From the NCBI GenBank assembly GCA_964276235.1, contig CAXYEK010000004.1, forward strand, positions 46,649 to 110,648: DNA of 64,000 nucleotides, in the 5' to 3' direction. Shown here one piece after another: positions 7,508 to 16,115 of this stretch. The first letter of the stretch is position 1; the number at the start of each line of letters is the position of its first letter. The notes beneath the pieces were generated by a model that saw only the letters and a program-made list of their open reading frames with translations, did not search any database and was not told the origin of the DNA. The position numbers and the translations under genes are program-made. This DNA comes from SCGC-AAA076-P13 sp964276235. Its GTDB lineage: Bacteria; Pseudomonadota; Gammaproteobacteria; Magnimaribacterales; D2472.

Positions 7508-9382
7508 ATGAAAGAAATAGTTCTCAAGAAAAAACTACCTATCTTAGAATTTGAAGAATCTAAAATGTCTTCAAAAAATATTGCAACCTTAAAAAAATTT
7601 AAATCAATAGTTATAGAAAGTGGCGATGATGGATTGAAAGAAATTTCAAAGATTCTTAATGAGAAAGTTATTAATAAATTAAAAGTAACTAAACCTGAAT
7701 TCAAAAGTGCAGATAAGTTATTAAATGATGATCTTAAGAACGCTATATTAGTAGCTAGTTCGAATATAAGAAAATATCATGAGAAACAGCTAGATGGGTT
7801 ATCAATTAAAAATATAGAAACCACAAAAGGAGTTAACTTATGGTCTGAATTCAAACCTATTGATGTAATTGGCCTATATATTCCTGGTGGAACTGCACCT
7901 TTATTTAGTTCTCTTCTCATGCAAGCCATACCAGCTATTATTGCTGGCTGTAAAAATATTATTATATGCACTCCACCTAATAAAGATGGAAATATAGATC
8001 CAACAATTTTATGGGTAGCTAACTTGTTAAATATAAAAAAAGTTTTTAAAGTTGGTGGCTCTCAAGCTATTTTTGCTATGGCCTATGGAACAAAATCTAT
8101 ACCTAAGTGTCTAAAAATCTTTGGGCCAGGAAATCAATATGTTACTGAAGCAAAAATTATGGTTAACAAAGATGTATCAATTGATATGCCAGCCGGACCA
8201 AGTGAAGTTTATGTTGTCTCAGACGATATATCTAAAATTGATATAATTGCGTCAGACTTATTATCTCAACTCGAACATAGCATCGATGCTAAAGCCGTTC
8301 TAATTTCTAAGAATAATACTCTTATCAAGAATATTTCAGATGAAATTAATCTTCAAAGTAAATTGTTAACAAGACAAGATATTTTAAAACAAAGTCTTAA
8401 TAATATTTATTTAGTCAATGCAAAAAATGATCAATTGATAATAGATTTTATAAATAATAATGCGCCTGAACACTTAATTCTTTTAGATGATGACTTTTCA
8501 AAAATTATTCCTCATATCAATAATGCTGGATCTGTTTTTTGTGGGAAATACTCACCAGAATCATTTGGTGACTATGCTTCAGGATCAAATCATACGTTAC
8601 CTACAGCAGGAGCAGCAAAAACCTATTCTGGGCTATCAGTTAAGGATTTTGGTAAAATTATTACATTCCAAACAGCTACATCAGAGGGATTTATAAATTT
8701 AGCACAGACTGTAAAAACTTTAGCTGATGCAGAAACTCTTGATGCTCACACTAAGGCAGTAAGTGTTCGAGAGAAATATGCTTTACAAGATATATCTCAA
8801 TTATCTAGAACATCATTTATTAAAAGAACTACAAATGAAACAGATATATTTATTAATTTAAATATTGATGGATCTGGTAACTACAATATCGATACTGGGC
8901 TTAAGTACTTTGATCATATGCTTGAGCAATTTGCAAAGCATGGTAGCTTTGACCTTACCATCAATTGCATTGGTGATTTAGAAATTGATGAACATCATAC
9001 AATTGAAGATGTTGCAATTGCTCTTGGTGATGCATTTAAAGCCGCACTTGGTGAGAGAAATAAGATTGAAAGATACTCTTCAAGCGAATCGTTAGTTATG
9101 GATGAAACTATATCCAAAGTAAGTATTGATATGTCGTCAAGAAATCTTCTTAAAATGAAAACGTCAAAATTAAGAGAATATGTGGGTGATTTTCCTACAG
9201 AAATGTTTGAGCATTTTTTTATATCATTTGTAAATACCCTTAGCTTTACATGCCATATTGAAACAAAGGGATCTAATAGTCATCATATTGTAGAGGCGAC
9301 CTTTAAAAGCTTTACAAGAGCCCTTAGTGCTGCTTTACAAAAAAATAATGCTTATGTTGCATCCACTAAAGGAATTCTATGA
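7508..9382 (+). CDS. HisD-HisB fusion: histidinol dehydrogenase + imidazoleglycerol-phosphate dehydratase
   Basis: 624 aa carrying two complete enzymes in one frame. Residues about 1-428 are histidinol dehydrogenase (last two oxidations to histidine): LSQLEHSIDAK holds the zinc-binding Gln and His, NNAPEHLI the catalytic Glu-His, SFGDYASGSNH the zinc Asp, and LDAHTKAVSVRE the last zinc His. From about residue 434 (RTSFIKRTTNETDIF) to the end is imidazoleglycerol-phosphate dehydratase, with the manganese motifs DHMLEQFAKHG, DEHHTIEDVA and SNSHHIVEA. There is almost no linker. The usual hisC between the two genes is absent from this operon, and no histidinol-phosphatase domain is fused to HisB. 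The stop overlaps the hisH start by 4 nt. Both halves look catalytically intact. Confidence 0.95.
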   Translation: MKEIVLKKKLPILEFEESKMSSKNIATLKKFKSIVIESGDDGLKEISKILNEKVINKLKVTKPEFKSADKLLNDDLKNAILVASSNIRKYHEKQLDGLSIKNIETTKGVNLWSEFKPIDVIGLYIPGGTAPLFSSLLMQAIPAIIAGCKNIIICTPPNKDGNIDPTILWVANLLNIKKVFKVGGSQAIFAMAYGTKSIPKCLKIFGPGNQYVTEAKIMVNKDVSIDMPAGPSEVYVVSDDISKIDIIASDLLSQLEHSIDAKAVLISKNNTLIKNISDEINLQSKLLTRQDILKQSLNNIYLVNAKNDQLIIDFINNNAPEHLILLDDDFSKIIPHINNAGSVFCGKYSPESFGDYASGSNHTLPTAGAAKTYSGLSVKDFGKIITFQTATSEGFINLAQTVKTLADAETLDAHTKAVSVREKYALQDISQLSRTSFIKRTTNETDIFINLNIDGSGNYNIDTGLKYFDHMLEQFAKHGSFDLTINCIGDLEIDEHHTIEDVAIALGDAFKAALGERNKIERYSSSESLVMDETISKVSIDMSSRNLLKMKTSKLREYVGDFPTEMFEHFFISFVNTLSFTCHIETKGSNSHHIVEATFKSFTRALSAALQKNNAYVASTKGIL

Positions 9383-9955
9383 AAATTGGAATTATAGATT
9401 GTGGTGGAGCTAATCTGAATTCTATTTATTACTCTTTTAAAAGAATTGGTATTAACCCTTCAATATCAAGCTCCTTATCAGAATTAGCTGCAATGGATGC
9501 ATATGTTCTGCCTGGTGTTGGGTCGGCAGGTATTGTGATGAAAACATTAAAAGAAAAAAACTTAATTAAGTTAATTAAAGAAACTAATAAGCCAACACTT
9601 GGTATATGTATTGGAATGCAGATACTCTTTGATTACTCTGAAGAAGATGATACTAATTGCTTGGGCTTAATCAGTGGTGTTGTTAAAAAATTTAAGCCAA
9701 GCACAGATATTAAAGTTCCACAGATGGGCTGGAATAAGGTTAAGTCAGATATGGAGAGTAATCTTGATGGATATTACTATTTTGCTAACAGCTTTTATAC
9801 AGATAGTAACGAATATGCTCATTGGTTATAGCTATTATGGAAAAAAATTTACTTCAATCGTAAGAAAAAATAATTTTATAGGTTGTCAATTTCATCCTGA
9901 GAAATCATCTGATGTTGGTGAAAAGTTCATTAAAAATTTTATTAGTTTGATATGA
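9379..9955 (+). pseudogene. hisH: Imidazole glycerol phosphate synthase glutaminase subunit, frameshifted
   Basis: HisH releases ammonia from glutamine for HisF. The first frame (9379-9831) gives MKIGIIDCGGANLNSIYYSF, the nucleophile site LGICIGMQ and MGWNKV, then stops after SNEYAHWL. The other frame continues at once with YSYYGKKFTSIVRKNNF and the catalytic GCQFHPEKS, ending at 9955 with a 4-nt overlap into hisA. Dropping one T near 9826-9829 (TTGGTTATAG) restores a full-length protein of about 191 aa. All catalytic residues are present across the two frames, so this is either a sequencing indel or a very recent mutation. There is no slippery sequence to suggest programmed shifting. Confidence 0.9.
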
Positions 9956-10671
9956 AAATAATTCCTGCTATAGATCTACTTGATGGTAAGTGTGTTCGAT
10001 TACTTAAAGGTAACTATTCTAATGTATCAGAATATAACAACAGCCCTACTGAACAAGTATATAAATTTAGAGATGCTGGTTTTAAATATATTCATATAGT
10101 AGATTTAAATGCTGCAAAGTCTGGTGGAGATGAAAATCTTAATTTAATTAAACAAATTGCAAATATTAATGAAATTAAAGTTCAGGTTGGTGGCGGGATA
10201 AGGAATATTAACAAAGTAGAAAAATTATTTACTTATGGGGTTGATAGAATTATTGTTGGGACTGCCGCGATTACTGATAAAGTTTTTAAAAATGAGCTTA
10301 GAGCAAACTTCCCATTAAGGAAAATAATATATGGTTTAGATTTTAATATTATTAATCATAAACCTCTTTTATCTGTTAACGGTTGGACAGAAAATACTAA
10401 TATAAATTTATTTGATTACATTGATGAGAATCATTGGATTGAGAATATATTGGCTACTGACATTTCTTTAGATGGAACACTTCAAGGACCTAATACAAGT
10501 ATTTATAAGCAAATCTTAAAAAATAAAAGACTTAACTTGATTGCTTCTGGGGGTATTGGCTCTATTGAAGACATCAATAAACTAAAATTAATAAATTGTC
10601 ATGAATGTGTAGTTGGAAAGGCAATTTATGAAAATAAAATATCTTTAGAGGATCTTAAAATTGCTAACTAA
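9952..10671 (+). CDS. hisA: ProFAR isomerase HisA
   Basis: 239 aa (beta/alpha)8 barrel, the same size class as the 245-aa E. coli enzyme. Isomerises ProFAR to PRFAR. The first catalytic Asp is in IIPAIDLLDGKCVRL and the second in IIYGLDFN (about residue 126); the phosphate-binding glycines are in VQVGGGIR and IASGGIGS. It overlaps hisH by 4 nt and hisF by 11 nt, as is usual in a tightly coupled his operon. Confidence 0.96.
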   Translation: MKIIPAIDLLDGKCVRLLKGNYSNVSEYNNSPTEQVYKFRDAGFKYIHIVDLNAAKSGGDENLNLIKQIANINEIKVQVGGGIRNINKVEKLFTYGVDRIIVGTAAITDKVFKNELRANFPLRKIIYGLDFNIINHKPLLSVNGWTENTNINLFDYIDENHWIENILATDISLDGTLQGPNTSIYKQILKNKRLNLIASGGIGSIEDINKLKLINCHECVVGKAIYENKISLEDLKIAN

Positions 10672-11428
10672 AAGGATTATTCCATGTCTAGATGTAAAAA
10701 ATAATGCAGTTGTTAAAGGTATTAAATTTAAAGGTCATGAAGTTGTAGGATCAATATTAGATCTAGCGATCAGGTATAACAATGAAGGTGCTGATGAATT
10801 AGTTTTTTATGATATTGGTGCAAGTACATATGATGGTATTGTTTCTAAAGAATGGGTTAAGTCTATTGCTGAAGTTATTAATATTCCCTTCTGTGTTGCT
10901 GGAGGTATTAAAAGTATAAGTGATGCAAAAGATATATTAAATTCTGGTGCTGATAAAGTATCAATAAATAGTCCTGCTTTAAAAAGACCTAATTTGATAA
11001 GAGAGCTCGCAGATGAGTTTGGAAGTCAATGTGTTGTGGTTGGTATAGATTCAAAGTCTGTTGATAATAAATTTATTGTTTTTTCTCATACTGGTGATGA
11101 AAAAACAATAACTAATACTAATTTAGAAACAATGGATTGGATAGATACTATTCAAGAATTAGGTGCAGGTGAAATTGTATTAAATTGCATGAATCAAGAT
11201 GGAGTTAAAAATGGCTATGATATTAATCAAATAAACTTAATGCTTCGTAACTGTGATGTTCCCCTAATTGCTTCTGGCGGAGCAGGCAATAAATTGCACT
11301 TTAAAGATGTTTTAAGTAAAACAGAATCTAGCGGAGCTTTAGCTGCAAGTGTATTTCATAAAAATTTAATAAACATTAACGAGTTAAAAGGTTATTTAAA
11401 AAATGAATCAATCAAGGTTAGGTATTAA
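10661..11428 (+). CDS. hisF: Imidazole glycerol phosphate synthase cyclase subunit
   Basis: 255 aa. Forms IGP and AICAR from PRFAR and the ammonia supplied by HisH. Starts at TTG 10661 (MLTKRIIPCLDVKNN), giving the universal HisF N-terminus with catalytic Asp11; the second Asp lies in VVVGIDSKS. FKGHEVVGSILDLA matches the E. coli-type HisF (FRNHEIIGDIVPLA) rather than the 'RDAGDP' type of most other bacteria, which supports a gammaproteobacterial origin. It overlaps hisA by 11 nt. Its partner HisH is frameshifted in this sequence; HisF alone can use free ammonia. Confidence 0.96.
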   Translation: MLTKRIIPCLDVKNNAVVKGIKFKGHEVVGSILDLAIRYNNEGADELVFYDIGASTYDGIVSKEWVKSIAEVINIPFCVAGGIKSISDAKDILNSGADKVSINSPALKRPNLIRELADEFGSQCVVVGIDSKSVDNKFIVFSHTGDEKTITNTNLETMDWIDTIQELGAGEIVLNCMNQDGVKNGYDINQINLMLRNCDVPLIASGGAGNKLHFKDVLSKTESSGALAASVFHKNLININELKGYLKNESIKVRY

Positions 11429-11430
11429 AT

Positions 11431-12033
11431 ATGGATATAAATAAAATTAAATGGAACGACAAAGGTCTTATACCTGCTGTTGTTCAAGATGCATCATCAT
11501 TTAATGTTCTAATGCTTGGATATATGAATAATGAATCACTTAGAATAACTCTAAATACTGATGAGGTTACTTTTTATAGCAGGTCCAAGCAAAGGCTATG
11601 GACCAAAGGAGAAACGTCCGGCAACAAGCTAATAGTAAAATCTATAGAATTAGATTGTGATTACGACACTCTATTAGTTAAGGCTAAACCATTAGGGCCT
11701 ACATGCCATAAAGATAATTATTCTTGTTTTGAATCTGAATCTAAAAACCCAATTGAAATAATTAATATTTTAGAAGGCTTGGTTGACAACAGAAAAATAG
11801 AAAATCATGAGGGTTCTTATATAAATTCATTGTTGCAAAAAGGAGTAAAAGAAATATCAAAAAAAGTAACTGAGGAAGCTGGAGAGACTGCAATATCCGC
11901 AGTTACCAATGATGGTCGATTGATAGATGAATCAGCAGATTTATTATTTCATTTGATAGTACTTCTTAAGTCTCAAGAATTATCAATAAAAGATGTAATG
12001 ATTGAACTAAGCAAAAGGAATGCTAATCAATAG
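11431..12033 (+). CDS. hisI: Bifunctional phosphoribosyl-AMP cyclohydrolase / phosphoribosyl-ATP pyrophosphatase
   Basis: 200 aa (E. coli HisIE 203). Residues 1 to about 110 are the cyclohydrolase: FYSRSKQRLWTKGETSGN, a metal-binding DCDYD, and the cysteines of GPTCHKDNYSCF. Residues about 113-200 are the MazG-like pyrophosphatase with EAGETAISAV and DLLFHLIVLL. Last gene of the his operon, 2 nt after hisF. Its end overlaps the convergent GH16 gene by 11 nt, so there is no room for a dedicated terminator. Confidence 0.96.
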   Translation: MDINKIKWNDKGLIPAVVQDASSFNVLMLGYMNNESLRITLNTDEVTFYSRSKQRLWTKGETSGNKLIVKSIELDCDYDTLLVKAKPLGPTCHKDNYSCFESESKNPIEIINILEGLVDNRKIENHEGSYINSLLQKGVKEISKKVTEEAGETAISAVTNDGRLIDESADLLFHLIVLLKSQELSIKDVMIELSKRNANQ

Positions 12034-13345
12034 ATTTGATTTCAATGAAATCAATAAGCATTCTTCCTTTATCCTTGTCATCTAGGTTAGAGCATTCTTG
12101 GTTTTGACAATATTTAGATCTATCTGGTGTTCCACCGCTAGTTCCTCCAGTTGCTACATTGACTAATAGATAAAAATCTTCATTAAATGGCCAATAATAA
12201 TTATTAAAAGCTGTTTCATTACTTTTAACTAAAGAAAAATAAGGCTCCGTTTGTGTATCTAAAAAATATTCTATTTTATCAGTCTCCCATCTCATAGTTA
12301 TTGAATGAAATTTATCATAAAAATCCACATCAGCAGGAACTGATTCAATTTTATAAATATAATTAGCATTATCTGATGATCCAAAATGAACAGTTGATTG
12401 CGTTTCATATGCTTGATGATTTTGCATATGCTCGACTAGATCATTTTCACCATCATTTGGCCATGTTTTTTGACCCTCAATAAAACCTTGTGGAAGCATC
12501 CAGAACGCTGGCCAATGGCCTGATCCTTCTGGGTGCCTAAAACATACTGTAACTTCTGTGCCAGGAGAAATTATTTTTTTGCTAGAAGTCATAATCCTTG
12601 CAGAAGTATAATCCCATGTATAAGAGCAACTTCCATTTGAACAATAAGGGTCATTAAAGGGATCGGAATCATTGAATATAGGTTGTATTTTTAAGAAGCC
12701 ATCTTCAATAAAGGCATTTTCAGTGGTATTTTTTGTTGAGTCACAATTTTTTGAATACCCATCCCTGCAACTCGTATAATATTGAGCTTCTCCATTCCCC
12801 CAACCCTGAACAAAATCAGAGTCCCCATTTGGACATCCAGGAGTTATACAAAATCCGTTAGATTCTTGATAGGTAAAAATATTGTCATCCAAAATATCTG
12901 AAGAAAAATCTTCAATCCAATATGAGGATGAGTTATTTTCAGGAACTACACAATATGATGACTTATCTTCACTGTATATATCTGTTGATACATCATTTGA
13001 TTCTGAGACTTCTACAGTTACTGTTTTTGAAACAGTATTTTGTGGATCTTCACCTCTGCAAGTTAATACAAAGCTAAAGGTTTTTACTTCAGATAAAATT
13101 AATGTCTGGGTTCCTGATTGAGATTTAATTCCATTCCAGTCACCACTCCCACTGCAACTAATTGTATTAGAAGTGTTCCATGATAATTCAACTGAATTAC
13201 CAACTGTAGTTGAGGATAGAGAGGTTGAAAAATTATTAATAATAGGATTAATTGAAATAGTATCACTAGATTCAGAAGATCCACCACCCCCACCACAAGA
13301 TGATATAAAAAATAAAACAGCGATAATAACAATTGACTTGTTCAT
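12023..13345 (-). CDS. Lipoprotein glycoside hydrolase family 16 (laminarinase-type)
   Basis: 440 aa. The signal peptide ends in the lipobox FISSC (Cys17), followed by a Gly/Ser tether, so it is probably outer-membrane anchored. Residues about 30-115 look like an Ig/PKD-type domain with a cysteine pair. From about 142 to the end is a GH16 jelly roll: GNGEAQYYT, YTSARI, GHWPAFWMLP, and the catalytic E-x-D-x-x-E motif as GENDLVEHM (E300, D302, E305), then MRWETDKIEYFLD and NVATGG. GH16 enzymes of this type cleave beta-1,3-glucans such as laminarin, a main algal storage glucan. The exact substrate is not decided by sequence. No polysaccharide-utilisation partners are adjacent. Confidence 0.88.
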   Translation of the reverse strand: MNKSIVIIAVLFFISSCGGGGGSSESSDTISINPIINNFSTSLSSTTVGNSVELSWNTSNTISCSGSGDWNGIKSQSGTQTLILSEVKTFSFVLTCRGEDPQNTVSKTVTVEVSESNDVSTDIYSEDKSSYCVVPENNSSSYWIEDFSSDILDDNIFTYQESNGFCITPGCPNGDSDFVQGWGNGEAQYYTSCRDGYSKNCDSTKNTTENAFIEDGFLKIQPIFNDSDPFNDPYCSNGSCSYTWDYTSARIMTSSKKIISPGTEVTVCFRHPEGSGHWPAFWMLPQGFIEGQKTWPNDGENDLVEHMQNHQAYETQSTVHFGSSDNANYIYKIESVPADVDFYDKFHSITMRWETDKIEYFLDTQTEPYFSLVKSNETAFNNYYWPFNEDFYLLVNVATGGTSGGTPDRSKYCQNQECSNLDDKDKGRMLIDFIEIKSID

Positions 13346-13366
13346 ATACTTATTTAAAAAAACTTT

Positions 13367-15076
13367 TTAAGAATTATTATTTTGTATAAATTCGTTTGTT
13401 AAGTCTTTCATTTCATCTCTTAAAAGAAAGAGTGCTATTAAGTTTGGTATAGAAACTAAAGCAACAACTACATAAGCTATATTCCAAACTATTGATGTAT
13501 CGATAACAGCTGCTGATATGAAACATAGAACATAAAAATTACGATACCAAAACACCCCTCTCTCTCCAAAAATATATGCCGTAGATCTATCTCCGTAATA
13601 ACACCATGTAATTGCAGTTGAAAATGCAAACAATAATAAAGCTATTGCAACTAGCTTGCCGCCATAGTCACCAAGTATTCCATTTGAGAAAGCTTTAGCT
13701 GTTAATTCAGCTGAACTAACTAATGACTTGCCTTCGAATGATACTGAATCATTTTTCAGTATTTGAGTCTCGTCAACGTATGACGCAGAATTAACTTTTC
13801 CATTTACTATTTCTAACAATCCATTAAATAAATCTTTATTTGAACCTTTGATGCTAATATTTTCAGCTATAGATCTTAAGTGAATAACGGTAATATCATT
13901 ACTTAATATTTTCCCATTTTTGACTTCTAAAGATCCATTGAACTCTTTAACCTTAGAATCAATGTTTTGAACATATTTAGTTAACTCAGTAATATCATCT
14001 GGATAGACAAAACTTTTATCTTCTTTTGTTTCATCACTGTATGTACCATCTAAAATAATCATATCTGTTTTAGAAAAGTTGGTATCGAACTTTTCAGTCC
14101 AAACGCCACTAGATAAAATAACTAAAGCTGTAACAGTACATACAACAATGGTATCTATAAATGGTTCTAAAATTGAAACAACTCCTTGATCAATTGATTT
14201 ATTTTTTGATGATGCGTGAGCTATAGGAGATGATCCTTGACCAGCTTCGTTTGAATATAAGCCTCTTGCTACACCGTACTTTAAACTCATTGCAAAACTA
14301 GCACCCAAAAACCCACCCATAGCAGCAGAGCCAGTAAAAACCTGACCAAATATAGCATTAAAAGAAGGAATAATATTTTGATAATTTTCTACAAGAATAA
14401 TTAAAGCTCCACCAAAATATACCAATCCCATTATAGGAATAATCTTACTTGTAACAGATGCAATTCTCTTTATGCCACCAATTATTATGATCCATAATAA
14501 AATTCCAAGAAATAAACCTGTGAATAGTTTTGGTACAGAAAATTCTGTATTCATTACTAAAGCTATATTATTTATTTGTGGCATATTCCCAGAACCGATA
14601 GCTGTAATCATCATTAAAAAAGCAAAAAGAATACCAGCCCATCTCATATTTAGAGCATGCTCTATGTAATACATAGGGCCTCCAGATATTGAGCCATCTT
14701 CGAGATTGGTTCGATATTTGTGACCTAATGTAACTTCAACAAATTTTGTTGTCATTCCGAATATTGCAGTAATCCACATCCAGAAAATAGCAGCTGGACC
14801 ACCAGTCCAGATAGCTAAAGCAACACCACCAATATTTCCAGTGCCGATAGCACCTGACATTGCAGTTGTTAAAGCCTCAAAACCGGTTGTTTCTCCTTCC
14901 CCATCAGATTTTTTATTACCAGATACAAGTTTCCATGCTTTACCAAAAAATCTAAACTGTGGAAATCCTAGATAAATAGTAAAAAATATACCAGTACCTA
15001 TTAGTAATGCTGGGAACCACCATGATCCACTTAAATTGCTATCTAATAATAGTAAGAAGTTATTAAATTGTTCCAT
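13367..15076 (-). CDS. Sodium:alanine/glycine symporter (AGCS family) with an extra loop domain
   Basis: 569 aa, about 100 longer than usual members. Family signatures are clear: SGAIGTGNIGGVALAIWTGG (74-93), FGMTTKFVEVTLGHKYR and GLYSNEAGQGSSPIAHA (272-288). Membrane segments follow the usual pattern up to about 325 and again from about 470. Between them, residues about 330-455 form a hydrophilic insertion rich in Asn, Lys and Ser with repeated 'vkNGKi/ivNGKv' elements. The position between two late helices suggests an external soluble domain. It imports small neutral amino acids with sodium. It lies 3 nt from the glutaredoxin gene upstream, perhaps cotranscribed. Confidence 0.92.
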   Translation of the reverse strand: MEQFNNFLLLLDSNLSGSWWFPALLIGTGIFFTIYLGFPQFRFFGKAWKLVSGNKKSDGEGETTGFEALTTAMSGAIGTGNIGGVALAIWTGGPAAIFWMWITAIFGMTTKFVEVTLGHKYRTNLEDGSISGGPMYYIEHALNMRWAGILFAFLMMITAIGSGNMPQINNIALVMNTEFSVPKLFTGLFLGILLWIIIIGGIKRIASVTSKIIPIMGLVYFGGALIILVENYQNIIPSFNAIFGQVFTGSAAMGGFLGASFAMSLKYGVARGLYSNEAGQGSSPIAHASSKNKSIDQGVVSILEPFIDTIVVCTVTALVILSSGVWTEKFDTNFSKTDMIILDGTYSDETKEDKSFVYPDDITELTKYVQNIDSKVKEFNGSLEVKNGKILSNDITVIHLRSIAENISIKGSNKDLFNGLLEIVNGKVNSASYVDETQILKNDSVSFEGKSLVSSAELTAKAFSNGILGDYGGKLVAIALLLFAFSTAITWCYYGDRSTAYIFGERGVFWYRNFYVLCFISAAVIDTSIVWNIAYVVVALVSIPNLIALFLLRDEMKDLTNEFIQNNNS

Positions 15077-15079
15077 AAT

Positions 15080-15307
15080 TTATTCCTTGTTAGTTGACCA
15101 TTCTTCTAATTCTGTATAACCACCAATACTATCACCATTAATCTTTATTTGTGGAAACGTTCTAGCTGTTGGAAATAAATCAAAAAAACCTTCACGAGTA
15201 AAATCTTCATCAAGTTGTTTGTATTTATATTCATAACCTTCACGTTCACATAACGCCTTCGCTTTATCACAATAGGGACAAAATGTTTTTCCGTATATTT
15301 CAATCAT
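15080..15307 (-). CDS. Glutaredoxin (dithiol, CPYC)
   Basis: 75 aa; E. coli Grx1 has 85. Active site CPYC at residues 11-14 (GKTFCPYCDKAK), cis-proline in ARTFPQIKING, and the glutathione-binding GGYTELEEW. Reduces protein and glutathione-mixed disulfides, possibly ribonucleotide reductase. Its stop is 3 nt before the symporter start on the same strand. The start ATG at 15307 lies 40 nt from the divergent SDR gene. Confidence 0.93.
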   Translation of the reverse strand: MIEIYGKTFCPYCDKAKALCEREGYEYKYKQLDEDFTREGFFDLFPTARTFPQIKINGDSIGGYTELEEWSTNKE

Positions 15308-15347
15308 GTTAATATTTAATAATTAGTAATCAATTATAGTCATAAAA

Positions 15348-16115
15348 ATGTCATTATTTAACCTTAAAGATAAATCAATTTTAATAACAGGATCATCGAG
15401 AGGGATAGGTAAATCTATTGCTCGACACTCTGCCTTGATGGGAGCGAATGTAATCATATCTTCTCGCAAAATAGATGCATGTAAATCTGCAGCTAAGGAA
15501 ATAAATGATGAGGTCGGTAAAGAAGTTGCATTTCCAATTACATGTAATATTGGAGATGAAAATCAACTCAAAAGCCTTGTAGATGAAACTATAAATTTAC
15601 TCGGTAAGATTGATACTCTTGTATGCAATGCAGCAACAAACACGTATATGGGTTCAATGCTTGATATGTCTAACGAACAATTTGATAAAGTGATTCATAA
15701 CAATATAAGATCTAATCAAATTTTATGTAACTTATGTTTGCCGCATATGATTGAAAAAGAAGATGGTTCTATTATTATTGTCTCAAGTATTGCAGCTATC
15801 AAAGGGAGTCCAATCCTAGGGGCGTATAATATAAGTAAAGCTGCAGATGTGATGATTGTTAAAAACATTGCTACTGAATTTGGCCATAAAAATATTAGAG
15901 CTAACTCAATTGCTCCAGGGCTTATTAAGACAGATTTTGCAAAAGCCTTATGGGAGAATCCTGAAATACTTAAATCAGTTCTAGGCACTACTCCTATGAA
16001 AAGAATAGGTGAGCCTCATGAAATTGCAGGAGTAGCTGTAATGCTAGCCTCTGATGCTGGGAATTATATTAATGGTCAAACTATTGTAGTTGATGGCGGG
16101 ACTACAATTGCTTGA
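15348..16115 (+). CDS. SDR family oxidoreductase
   Basis: 255 aa classical short-chain dehydrogenase. NAD(P)-binding glycine motif ILITGSSRGIGKSIA (11-25), with an arginine-containing SSRK after beta-2 that favours NADP; NAAT structural motif; catalytic Ser in IIVSSIAAIKGS, Tyr and Lys in AYNISKAA; C-terminal NGQTIVVDGGTT. Overall it resembles the dehydrogenase/reductase DHRS4-like or 3-oxoacyl-ACP reductase-like group, but the substrate cannot be assigned. Its 3' end overlaps holB by 14 nt tail to tail. Confidence 0.9.
   Translation: MSLFNLKDKSILITGSSRGIGKSIARHSALMGANVIISSRKIDACKSAAKEINDEVGKEVAFPITCNIGDENQLKSLVDETINLLGKIDTLVCNAATNTYMGSMLDMSNEQFDKVIHNNIRSNQILCNLCLPHMIEKEDGSIIIVSSIAAIKGSPILGAYNISKAADVMIVKNIATEFGHKNIRANSIAPGLIKTDFAKALWENPEILKSVLGTTPMKRIGEPHEIAGVAVMLASDAGNYINGQTIVVDGGTTIA

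Noticed and set aside
9820..9840. Programmed +1 frameshift in hisH
   Set aside because: The site TGG TTA TAG has no slippery P-site codon that re-pairs well in +1 and no upstream Shine-Dalgarno stimulator such as RF2 has. An indel is simpler.
12960..12995. Second LexA-like box (ACTGTATATATCTG)
   Set aside because: The CAG half is missing and it lies inside the GH16 coding region.
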